Source: DASVHS01 sp035468985 (GTDB lineage: Bacteria > Acidobacteriota > Thermoanaerobaculia > Gp7-AA8). Taken from it: 64,000 bases of DNA. The stretch lies in assembly GCA_035468985.1 (NCBI GenBank), contig DATISF010000033.1:1-64000 (forward strand). The letters run 5' to 3'. The notes below the pieces were generated by a model. It did not search any database, had not been told where the DNA came from, and saw only the letters and a program-made list of their open reading frames with translations. Of this stretch, positions 34,446-45,713 are shown in pieces. Numbering within the stretch: position 1 is the first letter of the stretch; each line of letters begins with the position of its first letter. Made by a program: the position numbers and the translations under genes.

Positions 34446-34502
34446 CGGGATTCGGGATTCGGGATTCGGGTGGGGGTCCCGAATCCCGAATCCCGAATTC
34501 CG
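34446..34502. repeat. Long inverted repeat of GGGATTC heptamers
   Basis: The left arm is GGGATTC repeated three times (34447-34470) and the right arm GAATCCC repeated three times (about 34478-34500), with a short G-rich loop and one mismatch. It lies between atpC and the kinase gene and can form a very stable hairpin in RNA. It may end atp transcription or control translation of the kinase, whose ATG is adjacent. The unit length (7 bp) matches the tandem repeat at the window's left end. Confidence 0.85.
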
Positions 34503-34503
34503 G

Positions 34504-34926
34504 TCACCGATTGATATTGATCATGGCGATCGACTCTTCCAGCCGCCCCTCGACGATCGCGAACTCAGGATCGTGCGACGAGAGATCGGCGATCTCCCGT
34601 TCCGCTTCCCGCCGTTGCTGCTCGGCCTGCGCCGGATCGATCTCGTCCGCCAGAAAACCGCGCTCCGCCAGCACGATCACACGATCCGGCAGCACCTCGG
34701 CGAATCCCCACGAGATGACCAGCTTCTCGACGTTGCCGCCCGTGCGGTAGCGCATCTGTCCGACCTTCAGCATGGCCAGCAGCGGAGTGTGGCCGGGCAG
34801 AACGCCGATCTCGCCGTCGGTCGCGGGCAGGACGACCTCGTCGGCTTGCGCCTCGAGGATCTTCCGCTCGCGCGTGACCACGGTGAGGTTGATCTTCGTC
34901 GGAATCGGCGGGATGTCGGCCATCAC
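34504..34926 (-). CDS. atpC: ATP synthase F1 epsilon subunit
   Basis: This 140-residue subunit is part of the central stalk and modulates ATPase activity. The beta-sandwich domain begins I-N-L-T-V-V-T-R-E-R-K-I-L-E, with L-P-A-T-D-G-E-I-G-V-L-P-G-H-T-P near residue 45. The C-terminal helical hairpin carries A-E-R-G-F-L-A-D-E-I-D-P-A-Q-A. It is the last gene of the atp cluster, separated from atpD by a dispersed repeat of about 75 bp. Confidence 0.93.
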   Translation of the reverse strand: MMADIPPIPTKINLTVVTRERKILEAQADEVVLPATDGEIGVLPGHTPLLAMLKVGQMRYRTGGNVEKLVISWGFAEVLPDRVIVLAERGFLADEIDPAQAEQQRREAEREIADLSSHDPEFAIVEGRLEESIAMININR

Positions 34927-35000
34927 GTCGTCCTGAGCCGCGGAGACGGCGAAGGATCGCCGCAGCGTCGTACCTCGAGATGCTTCGCTTCGCTCAGCAT
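34927..35000. repeat. Dispersed 'CGTCCTGAG...GAAGGATC' repeat
   Basis: A short member of the palindromic family: CGTCGTCCTGAGCCGCGGAG with GGCGAAGGATC and the inverted GCTTCGCTTCGCTCAGCATG. It occupies the gap between atpD and atpC. Confidence 0.7.
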
Positions 35001-35003
35001 GAC

Positions 35004-36452
<1,449 letters not shown>

Positions 36453-36455
36453 GAG

Positions 36456-37316
36456 CTAGCCTTCCTGAGCCGCGGCGCCGCTGACGATTTCGATGATCTC
36501 CTTCGTGATCGACGCCTGGCGAATTCTGTTGTAGGTGAGTGTGAGGTGCGAAATCATGTCCGAGGCATTCTTCGTGGCCGATTCCATCGCGGTCATGCGC
36601 GCTCCCTGCTCGGCCGCAGCCGATTCGAGGAGCACGCGATACAGCTGAAATTCGAGATGCTTCGGAAGCAGGTCGTTGAGAATCTGCTCGGGCGCGGGCT
36701 CGTAGAGATACTCGACCGCTGACGACTGCTCGTCCCAGTCGCGCTCGATCGGCAGCAGCCGCTCCACGCGAACGATCTGCGACATGATCGAACGGAATTC
36801 GTTGTACACGACGTAAACCGAGTCGATCTCGCCGCTCAGAAAATCCTTGGTGATCGATTCGGCGATCTCGCGAGCCGTGTCCTGCGACAGGGCCTGGAGA
36901 ACCTGCGTGGCCTGGCGGCGGATGGTGATCGTGCGGCGCTTGAAGAAATCGTTCGCCTTGCGGCCGATCGGCAGCAGTTGCACGTTCTGCCAGTTGTGGT
37001 CGCGGATCGCGTTCACGGCCGCCTTGATGGAATTCGTGTTGAATGCGCCGCAGAGCCCCTTGTCCGCCGTCACCACCAGGAGAAGAACATTTTTCTCTTC
37101 CTCGGGTGCGTGCAGCAGCGGATGTTTCGCGACATCGACGCGCGTGGCCACGGACGCGAGAACCTGGCGCAGCGCAGCCGCATACGGTCGTGCGGCGAAG
37201 ATCCGCTCCTGCGCGCGACGCAGCTTGGCCGCGGCCACCATCTTCATGGCCTTCGTGATCTGCTGCGTGTTCTTGACGCTGCGGATGCGGCGCCGGATGT
37301 CAATGGTGCTGGCCAT
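36456..37316 (-). CDS. atpG: ATP synthase F1 gamma subunit
   Basis: Central rotor shaft, 286 residues. The N-terminal helix contains I-R-R-R-I-R-S-V-K-N-T-Q-Q-I-T-K-A-M-K-M-V-A (near residue 5), a strong gamma-subunit signature. The central V-T-A-D-K-G-L-C-G-A-F-N-T-N (near 80) and the C-terminal helix S-A-T-K-N-A-S-D-M-I (near 245) also match. It is 3 nt downstream of atpA. Confidence 0.96.
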   Translation of the reverse strand: MASTIDIRRRIRSVKNTQQITKAMKMVAAAKLRRAQERIFAARPYAAALRQVLASVATRVDVAKHPLLHAPEEEKNVLLLVVTADKGLCGAFNTNSIKAAVNAIRDHNWQNVQLLPIGRKANDFFKRRTITIRRQATQVLQALSQDTAREIAESITKDFLSGEIDSVYVVYNEFRSIMSQIVRVERLLPIERDWDEQSSAVEYLYEPAPEQILNDLLPKHLEFQLYRVLLESAAAEQGARMTAMESATKNASDMISHLTLTYNRIRQASITKEIIEIVSGAAAQEG

Positions 37317-37319
37317 CGT

Positions 37320-38858
<1,539 letters not shown>

Positions 38859-38876
38859 ACTGTCTCCAATATTGAT

Positions 38877-39410
38877 TTACGATAAAGATTCGCGGAATTT
38901 ATGGATCTTTCCGGCGACCGAGGCGTCGTAGACCTCGCTGCCGATCCGGGCCACGAAGCCGCCGATGAGCGACGGATCCATCTCCAGATGCACCTCGACG
39001 CGCTTGCCGACCTTCTGCTCGAGCGTTTTTCGGAGCTGCGCCAGCTCCTGCTCGGTGAGCTTGTGCGCGCTGCGCACTTCCACGACGGCGACGTTCAGCT
39101 GTTCGTTCACCATCGAGGCCAGCGCGGAAACGATCGCGTCGAGTTGATTGATGCGGTGATTGCGGATCAACACTTCGAGAACCTTTCCGGTGAGATCGGA
39201 GAGGCCCATCCGGCTGGCGATCGCATGAGTGACCTTGAACTTCACCTCGAGATCGATGCCGGGATTCGCGTAGAGCTCCTGCAGGTCGGTGGCCTCATGC
39301 CGTGCCTGCTCGAACTTCTCGAGCTCGACGCGCACGGTGTTGGCGCGCTGCGGCGAGCCCGCCACATCCAGAACGGCTTTGCCGTACGGTCTGGCGAATC
39401 GGCGAATCAA
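38877..39410 (-). CDS. atpH: ATP synthase F1 delta subunit
   Basis: Peripheral-stalk subunit (OSCP), 177 residues. It begins R-R-F-A-R-P-Y-G-K-A-V-L-D-V-A, matching the R-x-Y-A-x-A-L-x-x-x-A start of the family, and its C terminus has the conserved D-P-S-L-I-G-G-F-V-A-R-I-G (near residue 145). It overlaps atpF by 4 bp. Confidence 0.93.
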   Translation of the reverse strand: MIRRFARPYGKAVLDVAGSPQRANTVRVELEKFEQARHEATDLQELYANPGIDLEVKFKVTHAIASRMGLSDLTGKVLEVLIRNHRINQLDAIVSALASMVNEQLNVAVVEVRSAHKLTEQELAQLRKTLEQKVGKRVEVHLEMDPSLIGGFVARIGSEVYDASVAGKIHKFRESLS

Positions 39411-40057
39411 TTCTTCACCTCACCGACCTCGCGCAGGCTCTCATCGAACAGCTTCCGCTGATCGGCATCCGTAATCTTCTCGCGCAGAATCGCTTCGGCG
39501 CGTTCGGTGGCCAGCTGCCCGGCGTATTCGGTCAGCTCCCGACGGGCCGACTTGAGGCGGTTGTCGACCTCATTGCTTGCCGCCTTGAGGATCTTCGCCG
39601 CCTCCGCTTCCGCCGCGGCGATGAGCTCCTGCCGCTGGCGCTGGCCGTCGGCTTCGGCGCGCTCGCGAATCGAACGCACCTCCTGTTCGATCTGGTTGAG
39701 CCGGGCCTGAATGTCCGAGGCCATCCGATCGGCCTTGGTCCTTCGTTCCTTCGCCTCTTCCTGGTCGCGGCGGATCTGCTCGCCGCGTGACGCGAACGCG
39801 GCCTTGACCGGCTTGGCGACCCACCAGCCGAGGAGGCCGAGGAACACGAGCATGTTGACGAGCTTCAGGAGCCAGCCGGGGATGCCGAGATAGGTCTTCG
39901 GCGCCTCACCGCCCTCGCCGTGCGCCTCGCTGGGGCGCGCGGCCTCGTGGGCCTGCTTCTCGGATCCGTGGCTGGCCGCATTCGGCGTGTTCGGCTGCGC
40001 GAACGCGAACGACGCGATCGCGAAGAGGGCCAGCAGAACGATCAGCCGCCGCATCAC
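39407..40057 (-). CDS. atpF: ATP synthase F0 b subunit with N-terminal signal-like extension
   Basis: Peripheral stator subunit, 216 residues. An N-terminal signal-peptide-like segment (L-I-V-L-L-A-L-F-A-I-A-S-F-A-F-A, residues 5-20) and a hydrophilic stretch precede the usual membrane helix (L-L-K-L-V-N-M-L-V-F-L-G-L-L-G-W-W, near 65) and the long charged coiled coil. The extension makes it longer than the common 150-170 residues; processing of the leader is inferred. It overlaps atpH and the upstream b'-type gene by 4 bp each. Confidence 0.88.
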   Translation of the reverse strand: MMRRLIVLLALFAIASFAFAQPNTPNAASHGSEKQAHEAARPSEAHGEGGEAPKTYLGIPGWLLKLVNMLVFLGLLGWWVAKPVKAAFASRGEQIRRDQEEAKERRTKADRMASDIQARLNQIEQEVRSIRERAEADGQRQRQELIAAAEAEAAKILKAASNEVDNRLKSARRELTEYAGQLATERAEAILREKITDADQRKLFDESLREVGEVKN

Positions 40058-40488
40058 ACCGGTCTCCCGAGAATGCGCTCCGCGGCGAGCCGCGCGAGCG
40101 ACTCCGATTCGAGAGCGATCCTCTCGCGTGCCGTTTTCACATCCACGCCGAGTTTCGCGTCGGCGTCGTTCACGAGGCGGCCGGCCTCTCCATGCGTCCG
40201 CTCAATCACCTGGTTCCGGTGCGCCGCCGCCTCCGAGCGGAAGCGGTCCCGAATGGCGGCCGCGTCCCGCTTGGCAGCGTGGACCTGCGACTCGATCTGC
40301 GCGGTCGCCTCGTTGAACCGGGCCAGAGCCTCTTCGTAGAGCTGCTCCGCCGTACGCCGCTCCGTCTCCCGCTGCTCGATCACATCATTGATCGGCCTCA
40401 GAAAGAACTTGCGCACGACCATGTAATTGAGGATGAAGATCACCATGATCGCGAGCAGAGATGGATCAGGCGCCAGATTAATCTGCAT
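40054..40488 (-). CDS. ATP synthase F0 b'-type subunit
   Basis: This 144-residue protein has one N-terminal membrane helix (L-L-A-I-M-V-I-F-I-L-N-Y-M-V-V, residues 10-25), F-L-R-P-I-N-D-V-I-E-Q-R (the b-family hinge motif) and a coiled coil to the end. A second b-like gene before atpF suggests a heterodimeric b/b' stator. It is the first gene of the atp cluster; no atpB (a) or atpE (c) gene precedes it, so those subunits are encoded elsewhere. Confidence 0.85.
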   Translation of the reverse strand: MQINLAPDPSLLAIMVIFILNYMVVRKFFLRPINDVIEQRETERRTAEQLYEEALARFNEATAQIESQVHAAKRDAAAIRDRFRSEAAAHRNQVIERTHGEAGRLVNDADAKLGVDVKTARERIALESESLARLAAERILGRPV

Positions 40489-40587
40489 ACGTTGGTTCTA
40501 TTGGAAGCGACCCGGGGAAGTCGCCGCGGGGCGCAGTCTTTTATCACAGGGAACAGAGGTTGTCACGTTGCGGGTTGTCGGATTGCG

Positions 40588-41151
40588 GTGCCCGACGAAA
40601 CCTACAAACGCATTCTCAACCGAGCCGACGAATTCTTCAATTCCGTCCTCGAAACGCAGCGGCAGAACATGCAATGCGGACGCGGCTGCTCACTCTGCTG
40701 CTACGGATTGTTCGAGATCAGTCCGGCCGACGTTCCGGTCATCGCCGAGGGGCTGGAGAAGCTTCATCCCATGCGCCGCAAGAAGATCATCCGCCGGGCG
40801 GCGGAGATCATCGCCGAGAGCCGCCATCCCGATCTTCGCGAGTGCTCGCCGATCGAGAAGGAGCAGTTCTTCAACCGGACGGCGTCGGTCCCCTGCCCGA
40901 ATCTCTCCGACAGCGGCGAATGCATGATCTACGACTCACGTCCGCTCGTCTGCCGGACGTTCGGGCTTCCGCTGCGCGATGAGCAGCGCTACATCGGCGA
41001 TGTCTGCGAGCTGAACTTCATCGATGCGCCGGCAGACCAGAAGATGGCCGCGGCGTGGGACCTGCGCTGGGAGGATGAGCTGGGGCCGGAGGATGAGTAC
41101 ACCGTTCCCGAGGCGATTGTGCTGGCAGCGAGACTGCGCGGATGGCTGTAA
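40588..41151 (+). CDS. YkgJ-type zinc/iron-chelating cysteine-cluster protein
   Basis: This 187-residue protein has the YkgJ Cys pattern: C-G-R-G-C-S-L-C-C near residue 30, then C-P-N-L near 107, C-M-I-Y-D-S-R-P-L-V-C-R-T-F-G (near 117-130) and a late D-V-C-E-L-N-F. The cluster binds zinc or iron; the function is unknown. The GTG at 40588 is chosen because the frame upstream is antisense to the atp promoter region. It converges tail-to-tail with the bactofilin gene. Confidence 0.8.
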   Translation: MPDETYKRILNRADEFFNSVLETQRQNMQCGRGCSLCCYGLFEISPADVPVIAEGLEKLHPMRRKKIIRRAAEIIAESRHPDLRECSPIEKEQFFNRTASVPCPNLSDSGECMIYDSRPLVCRTFGLPLRDEQRYIGDVCELNFIDAPADQKMAAAWDLRWEDELGPEDEYTVPEAIVLAARLRGWL

Positions 41152-41155
41152 AGGG

Positions 41156-41533
41156 TCAAGCCTTTGCCGCGATATTGGTGACGTTTCCCTTCCGCTCGCG
41201 ATCGCCCATGACGCAGTTGCCCTGGAAGATCGCTCCCTCTTCGATGATGAGCGCCGGGGTCTCGATGTCGCTGTAGACCTTTCCGTTCCGGTGAATCTCG
41301 ACGCGCTGTTCGGCGACGATCTTCCCCACCACCGTTCCGCTGATGGCGACGCGGCCGACGTGGAGGTCGCCTTCGATATGCGCGCTCTCTCCGACGATCA
41401 GCTCGTTCTTCGACACGATCTTGCCGTTGAACTTTCCGTCGATCCGCATGGTGTCCTCGAACTCCATCTCGCCCTTGAAGGACGAGCCTCGATCGAGGAA
41501 CCCGTTCAATTCACCGTTACTCTTGCCTTTCAT
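41156..41533 (-). CDS. Bactofilin
   Basis: This 125-residue cytoskeletal protein forms beta-helical polymers. The core is a run of six-residue turns: F-L-D-R-G-S-S-F-K-G-E-M near residue 12, F-N-G-K-I-V-S-K-N-E-L-I-V-G-E-S-A, H-I-E-G-D-L-H-V-G-R-V-A-I-S-G, V-V-G-K-I-V-A-E-Q-R-V. Its position right after parAB fits myxobacterial bactofilins that organise ParABS, a link made here by analogy. It overlaps parB by 4 bp. Confidence 0.9.
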   Translation of the reverse strand: MKGKSNGELNGFLDRGSSFKGEMEFEDTMRIDGKFNGKIVSKNELIVGESAHIEGDLHVGRVAISGTVVGKIVAEQRVEIHRNGKVYSDIETPALIIEEGAIFQGNCVMGDRERKGNVTNIAAKA

Positions 41534-42399
41534 CGTCGTCTCCCGGTCAGCTCATCATAAATGCGAATGAGGTCATCTTCGCTCGCGAATCGGATGTGGA
41601 TGACGCCGCCACGCCGCTTGCGGTCGATATCCACCTTCGTCCGCAGCGTCCGCGTCAGGCGTTCCTCGGCATCGCGTGTGAAAACGTCCTTGTCCTGCTC
41701 TTTTTTCTCAGCCTTCTTCGGCGCGCCGCCGGACGCGATCATCTCCGTCTGACGGACGCTCAAACCATTCTTCACGATGCGTTCCGCAAGCTGCTCCTGT
41801 TTCCTGGCGGAGTCGAGCGAGAGCAGCGCGCGGGCGTGACCCATCGACAACTGGCCGCCCGCGAGGAGCTTCTTCACGGATTCCGGCAGCTTGAGCAGCC
41901 GCAGAAAGTTCGCCACGGTCGAACGCTCCTTGCCGACGCGGCGCGAGATCTCTTCCTGAGTCAACCCGAATTCTTCATGCAGCTGGTGGTAGGCATTCGC
42001 CTCTTCGATCGGGTTGAGATCCTCGCGCTGGATGTTCTCGATGAGCGCGATCTGCAGCGCGTCGCCTTCGCGCATCAACTCCTTGACCACGACGGGAACC
42101 GTCTGCAGGCCTGCCTTGCGCGCGGCGCGGTAACGCCGCTCCCCGGCCACGAGCTCGAAATGATCGCCGGCGCGCGTGACCACGAGCGGCTGCACGATGC
42201 CGTGCTCGCGAACGCTGCGCGCAAGCTCGTCGAGCGATGACTCGTCGAAGTTCTTCCGCGGCTGATAGCGGTTCGGCGAGATCTGATCGAGCGGAACCTG
42301 GAGCAGCCCCCCTCCCGAAAGCGGCGCGGCATCGATGTGCTTCGCCGGGATCAGCGCTCCCAGTCCTCGCCCCAGAACTTTTTTCTGTGTCGTCGTCAT
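41530..42399 (-). CDS. parB: Chromosome partitioning protein ParB
   Basis: CTP-dependent parS-binding clamp, 289 residues. The N-terminal motifs are P-N-R-Y-Q-P-R-K-N-F (box I, near residue 43) and V-A-G-E-R-R-Y-R-A-A-R (box II CTP/Arg patch, near 83). The central helix-turn-helix is T-Q-E-E-I-S-R-R-V-G-K-E-R-S-T-V (near 145), and a C-terminal dimerisation domain follows. It overlaps parA and bactofilin by 4 bp on either side, and parS-like palindromes lie 0.8 and 3.2 kb away. Confidence 0.95.
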   Translation of the reverse strand: MTTTQKKVLGRGLGALIPAKHIDAAPLSGGGLLQVPLDQISPNRYQPRKNFDESSLDELARSVREHGIVQPLVVTRAGDHFELVAGERRYRAARKAGLQTVPVVVKELMREGDALQIALIENIQREDLNPIEEANAYHQLHEEFGLTQEEISRRVGKERSTVANFLRLLKLPESVKKLLAGGQLSMGHARALLSLDSARKQEQLAERIVKNGLSVRQTEMIASGGAPKKAEKKEQDKDVFTRDAEERLTRTLRTKVDIDRKRRGGVIHIRFASEDDLIRIYDELTGRRR

Positions 42400-43169
42400 G
42401 CCCCGGCGTGCTCCGCACGTCCGATGAATTCCTTCGCCAGATTGATGTACGCCTCGCAGCCTCGCGAGCGAATGTCGTAGAGAATAATCGGTTTCCCGAA
42501 CGAGGGCGCCTCCCCGAGGCGCACGTTGCGTGGGATGACCGTGCGATAGACCTTGTCGCCGAAATGATTGCGGACCTCTTCGGCCACCTGGCGCGCGAGG
42601 TTCATCCGCTCGTCGTACATGGTCAGGGCGATGCCTTCGATCTCCAGCCCGGGGTTGAGAAAATCACGCACCCGCTCGATCGTCGTCAGGAGTTGCGCAA
42701 CTCCTTCGATCGCGAAGTACTCGCACTGCATGGGGACGAGCACCGAGTGCGCGGCGGTGAGCCCATTGACGGTGAGGAGGCCAAGGGAGGGCGGCGAGTC
42801 GACGAGGATGTAGTCGTACTCGTTGACGATCGGCAGCAGAGCCCGGCGAAGATGAAACTCCCGTCCGATGGCATCGCTGAGCTCGACCTCGGCTGCCACG
42901 AGATCGACCGATGAGGGTGCGATGTGAAATGCCGGCAATTCGGTCTCGCGAATGATCTGTCGGATGTCGGCGCCGTCGACGAGCACCGGATACATCGAAT
43001 TTCGGTCGTTTTTGGAAACTCCGACGCCCGAAGTCGCGTTCGCCTGAGGGTCGAGGTCGACCAGAAGCACCTTTCGCTCACAGGCGGCGAGCGAGGCGGC
43101 CAGATTGATGGCTGTCGTGGTCTTCCCGACGCCGCCCTTCTGGTTCGCGAGTGAAACGATTCGACTCAT
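42396..43169 (-). CDS. parA: Chromosome partitioning ATPase ParA
   Basis: Origin-segregating ATPase, 257 residues. The deviant Walker A is K-G-G-V-G-K-T-T near residue 11, Walker A' region L-L-V-D-L-D-P-Q-A-N-A-T near 35 and Walker B Y-I-L-V-D-S-P-P-S-L-G near 115. The start overlaps the rsmG stop by 4 bp, so expression is coupled within the origin cluster. Confidence 0.95.
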   Translation of the reverse strand: MSRIVSLANQKGGVGKTTTAINLAASLAACERKVLLVDLDPQANATSGVGVSKNDRNSMYPVLVDGADIRQIIRETELPAFHIAPSSVDLVAAEVELSDAIGREFHLRRALLPIVNEYDYILVDSPPSLGLLTVNGLTAAHSVLVPMQCEYFAIEGVAQLLTTIERVRDFLNPGLEIEGIALTMYDERMNLARQVAEEVRNHFGDKVYRTVIPRNVRLGEAPSFGKPIILYDIRSRGCEAYINLAKEFIGRAEHAGA

Positions 43170-43732
43170 GCCTGTTTCACGTGGAACGTCAGCACGACGA
43201 GCCAGTTCGATGCTCCCCGCGGCAGCCGCTCCGCGGCGAGGAGCTCAAACCCTTTGATTCGAGGTGGTTCGGGCATGGACTGGAAAAGGGCGACGCGAGC
43301 GCCATCGACGAGATGTCCCTCCAGCGACGGAAGCCACTCTTCCGCCTTCCCGACCGCACGCGATACCACAAGGGAAAACTGGAGATCGGGAGGGAATCGC
43401 TCGAGAGCGCGCGTCAATCTATCACCGTAAACAACCGCACTCAACGCGCACTCGCGCACCGCGCGCTTCAAGAACGCCCACTTCTTCTGATCTGCCTCGA
43501 CCAGGTGAAAGCGCGCATCCGGCGAGACGATCGCCATCGGAATCGCCGGCAATCCCCCGCCGGAACCGAAGTCGAGAACCTCCCCTGCCGGCTTCAGGAA
43601 CGCAGCAGCCGCGAGCGCCTCCTCGATGTGGGCATCGAGGTTCTCGCGCGCCTCCGGCCCGATGAGGTTGATCTTCTCGTTCCAGGCGAGAAGCAGGGAC
43701 TTATACAGCGCGAGCCGCGGGTCGCGCGTCAT
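43166..43732 (-). CDS. rsmG: 16S rRNA (guanine-N7) methyltransferase RsmG
   Basis: Methylates G527 of 16S rRNA using SAM. The 188 residues have K-I-N-L-I-G near residue 20, SAM motif L-D-F-G-S-G-G-G-L-P-A-I-P near 53 and D-R-L-T-R-A near 103. The C-terminal codons (V-L-T-F-H-V-K-Q-A) contain the parS-like palindrome at 43173. It overlaps mnmG by 32 bp and parA by 4 bp. Confidence 0.93.
   Translation of the reverse strand: MTRDPRLALYKSLLLAWNEKINLIGPEARENLDAHIEEALAAAAFLKPAGEVLDFGSGGGLPAIPMAIVSPDARFHLVEADQKKWAFLKRAVRECALSAVVYGDRLTRALERFPPDLQFSLVVSRAVGKAEEWLPSLEGHLVDGARVALFQSMPEPPRIKGFELLAAERLPRGASNWLVVLTFHVKQA
43173..43188. promoter_or_regulatory. parS-like ParB-binding site 1
   Basis: TGTTTCACGTGGAACG matches the bacterial parS consensus TGTTNCACGTGAAACA at 14 of 16 positions. 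It lies inside the end of rsmG, next to the parA start, a common position for parS. Confidence 0.85.
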
Positions 43733-45578
43733 GTCTCTTCTGCCGTAAGTGCATCCGAAGGATCGAGATCGCCGCGGGCGTCACACCCGGAATCCGGCTC
43801 GCCTGCCCGAGCGACCGCGGCCGCAAACGCGAAAGCTTCTCGACCACTTCCCGCGAGAGACCGGGCACCGCGAATGTCATCGCCGTGGGGATCATCGCCT
43901 CTTCGTCGTGCATCGCCCTTTCCGCCTCGCGCTGCTGGCGCTCGACATAACCGGCGTACCGAAGTGCGCCGACCACGTCGTCGCGCTCCCCTTCCGTCAG
44001 CGCCTCAAACGCCGCTGCGACTTCGGGCAACGCATCTGCCGCGGCCGTGGCAAACGCCGCCATGTCGAAGTCCACGCGCTGCATCAGCCGGGCGACCGAC
44101 GTCTGCGAGCTGATCGCCCACCACGCCTGCGTGGCCCGATCCGGATTCAGCACCGTCTCCTCGGCCACTCGAGCCGCCCGGCGCATGCGCGAGACACGGG
44201 AGTCGACGCGGCGCTTCCGCTCCTCGTCGAGGATCCCAAGGCGATCGGCGACCGGCGTGAGCCGTTCATAGACCGAATCACATCCGAGAAGCAGCCGGTG
44301 CTCCGCGCGCGAAGTGAACATGCGGTAGGGCTCTTCGGTCCCGAGCGTCACCAGATCGTCGATCATGACTCCGGCGTATCCCTGATCGCGCCGCAAGACG
44401 ACCGGTTCTTCACCGCGAATGAACTGCAGGGCGTTGATTCCGGCCAGCAACCCCTGGGCGCCGGCCTCTTCGTAGCCCGATGTTCCATTGATCTGACCGG
44501 CCAGAAAAAGACCTTCCGTCTCGCGCGCCTGCAGGGACGGCTGGAGCTGCTCGGGATTGACGAAGTCGTATTCGACGGCATAACCGTACCGCGCGATCGC
44601 CGCCTGTTCGAATCCCGGCAGCGAGCGGACCACGCCATCCTGGACGTCTGGGGGCAGCGAGGTCGAGATCCCGTTCATGTACAGCCAGGGATGATTCAGT
44701 CCTTCGGGCTCGACGAAGACCTGATGCCGCTCCTTTTCCGCGAAACGGACGACTTTGTCTTCGATCGACGGGCAATACCGCGGGCCGGTGGCTTTGATCT
44801 GTCCGGAGTACATCGGCGCGCGGTGGAGGTTCGCCCGGATCAGCTCATGCGCGTCGACGTTCGTGTACGTCAGATGGCAGAGGACCTGCGGCTGCTCGAG
44901 GCGGTCGGTGAGAATCGAGAACGGCCGCGGCTTCGGATCGCCCGGCGCTTCCTCGAGTTTTGTGAAATCGACGGACTCTTTCGCCACGCGCGGCGGCGTC
45001 CCGGTCTTGAGTCTCCCGAGGCGGAGGCCGAACGCCTGCAGCGAATGCGAGAGCGAGTCAGCCGAGGGCTCGCCGAACCGGCCGCCCACGGTCTTCGTCT
45101 CGCCCGAATGCATGAGCGCGCGCAGAAACGTACCGGTGGTAATCACTACGGCACGCGCGCGGAGCTCGCTTCCATCGGTCAGCGAGACGACGAATCCGCG
45201 ATCGACCGATTGGACGGCGCCTTCGATGATGGTGAGGTTCGGCTCCGCGGCGAGGATGTCCTGCACGGCCCTGGCGTACAGCTCGCGATCGCACTGAGCG
45301 CGCGGACCCTGAACCGCGGGACCCTTCGAACGGTTGAGGACCTTGAACTGGATCCCGGCGCGATCCGTGGCCTCGCCCATCAGACCGCCGAGGGCATCGA
45401 TCTCCTTGACGAGATTGCCTTTCGCCAGTCCGCCGATGGCCGGATTACACGACATGCGTCCGATGGCGTCGCGCAGCATGGTGATCATGGCGACAGGGAT
45501 GCCGCCGCGGGCGCAGACTCTCGCCGCTTCCGCTCCGGCGTGGCCGCCGCCGATCACGATGACATCGAACTTGCGCAT
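43701..45578 (-). CDS. mnmG: tRNA uridine-34 modification enzyme MnmG (GidA)
   Basis: FAD protein that, with MnmE, makes carboxymethylaminomethyl-uridine at the wobble position. It is about 625 residues. The FAD-binding motif is V-I-G-G-G-H-A-G-A-E-A-A near residue 8, and signatures G-P-R-Y-C-P-S-I-E-D-K (near 270) and G-Q-I-N-G-T-S-G-Y-E-E-A (near 365) are present. A GTG at 45581 and an ATG at 45578 are both possible; ATG is used. A parS-like palindrome occupies the position of the ribosome site. It overlaps rsmG by 32 bp. Confidence 0.95.
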   Translation of the reverse strand: MRKFDVIVIGGGHAGAEAARVCARGGIPVAMITMLRDAIGRMSCNPAIGGLAKGNLVKEIDALGGLMGEATDRAGIQFKVLNRSKGPAVQGPRAQCDRELYARAVQDILAAEPNLTIIEGAVQSVDRGFVVSLTDGSELRARAVVITTGTFLRALMHSGETKTVGGRFGEPSADSLSHSLQAFGLRLGRLKTGTPPRVAKESVDFTKLEEAPGDPKPRPFSILTDRLEQPQVLCHLTYTNVDAHELIRANLHRAPMYSGQIKATGPRYCPSIEDKVVRFAEKERHQVFVEPEGLNHPWLYMNGISTSLPPDVQDGVVRSLPGFEQAAIARYGYAVEYDFVNPEQLQPSLQARETEGLFLAGQINGTSGYEEAGAQGLLAGINALQFIRGEEPVVLRRDQGYAGVMIDDLVTLGTEEPYRMFTSRAEHRLLLGCDSVYERLTPVADRLGILDEERKRRVDSRVSRMRRAARVAEETVLNPDRATQAWWAISSQTSVARLMQRVDFDMAAFATAAADALPEVAAAFEALTEGERDDVVGALRYAGYVERQQREAERAMHDEEAMIPTAMTFAVPGLSREVVEKLSRLRPRSLGQASRIPGVTPAAISILRMHLRQKRHDARPAARAV

Positions 45579-45581
45579 CAC

Positions 45582-45597
45582 AGTTCCACGTGGAACG
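45582..45597. promoter_or_regulatory. parS-like ParB-binding site 2
   Basis: AGTTCCACGTGGAACG contains a perfect 14-bp palindrome GTTCCACGTGGAAC that fits parS. It lies immediately upstream of the mnmG start, so bound ParB could also affect mnmG expression. Confidence 0.85.
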
Positions 45598-45611
45598 TTT
45601 GGGAGGTTCGG

Positions 45612-45696
45612 GTCATTCTGAGCGAAGCGAAGAATCTCTGACCTCGATGCTGGAGATCCTTCGTCGGCTGGCGATGGCTCGCCTCCTCAGGATGAC
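45612..45696. repeat. Dispersed 'CATTCTGAG...CTCAGGATGAC' repeat
   Basis: Another short copy of the palindromic family between mnmE and mnmG: GTCATTCTGAGCGAAGCGAA, GGAGATCCTTCGTCGG and the closing CTCAGGATGAC. The ends are inverted repeats of each other. Confidence 0.75.
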
Positions 45697-45713
45697 GGCC
45701 GCGACGGCGGCGG

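Noticed and set aside
41530..43169. Plasmid-derived parAB
   Set aside because: The genes sit in the conserved rsmG-parA-parB chromosomal order with parS-like sites and dnaA nearby.
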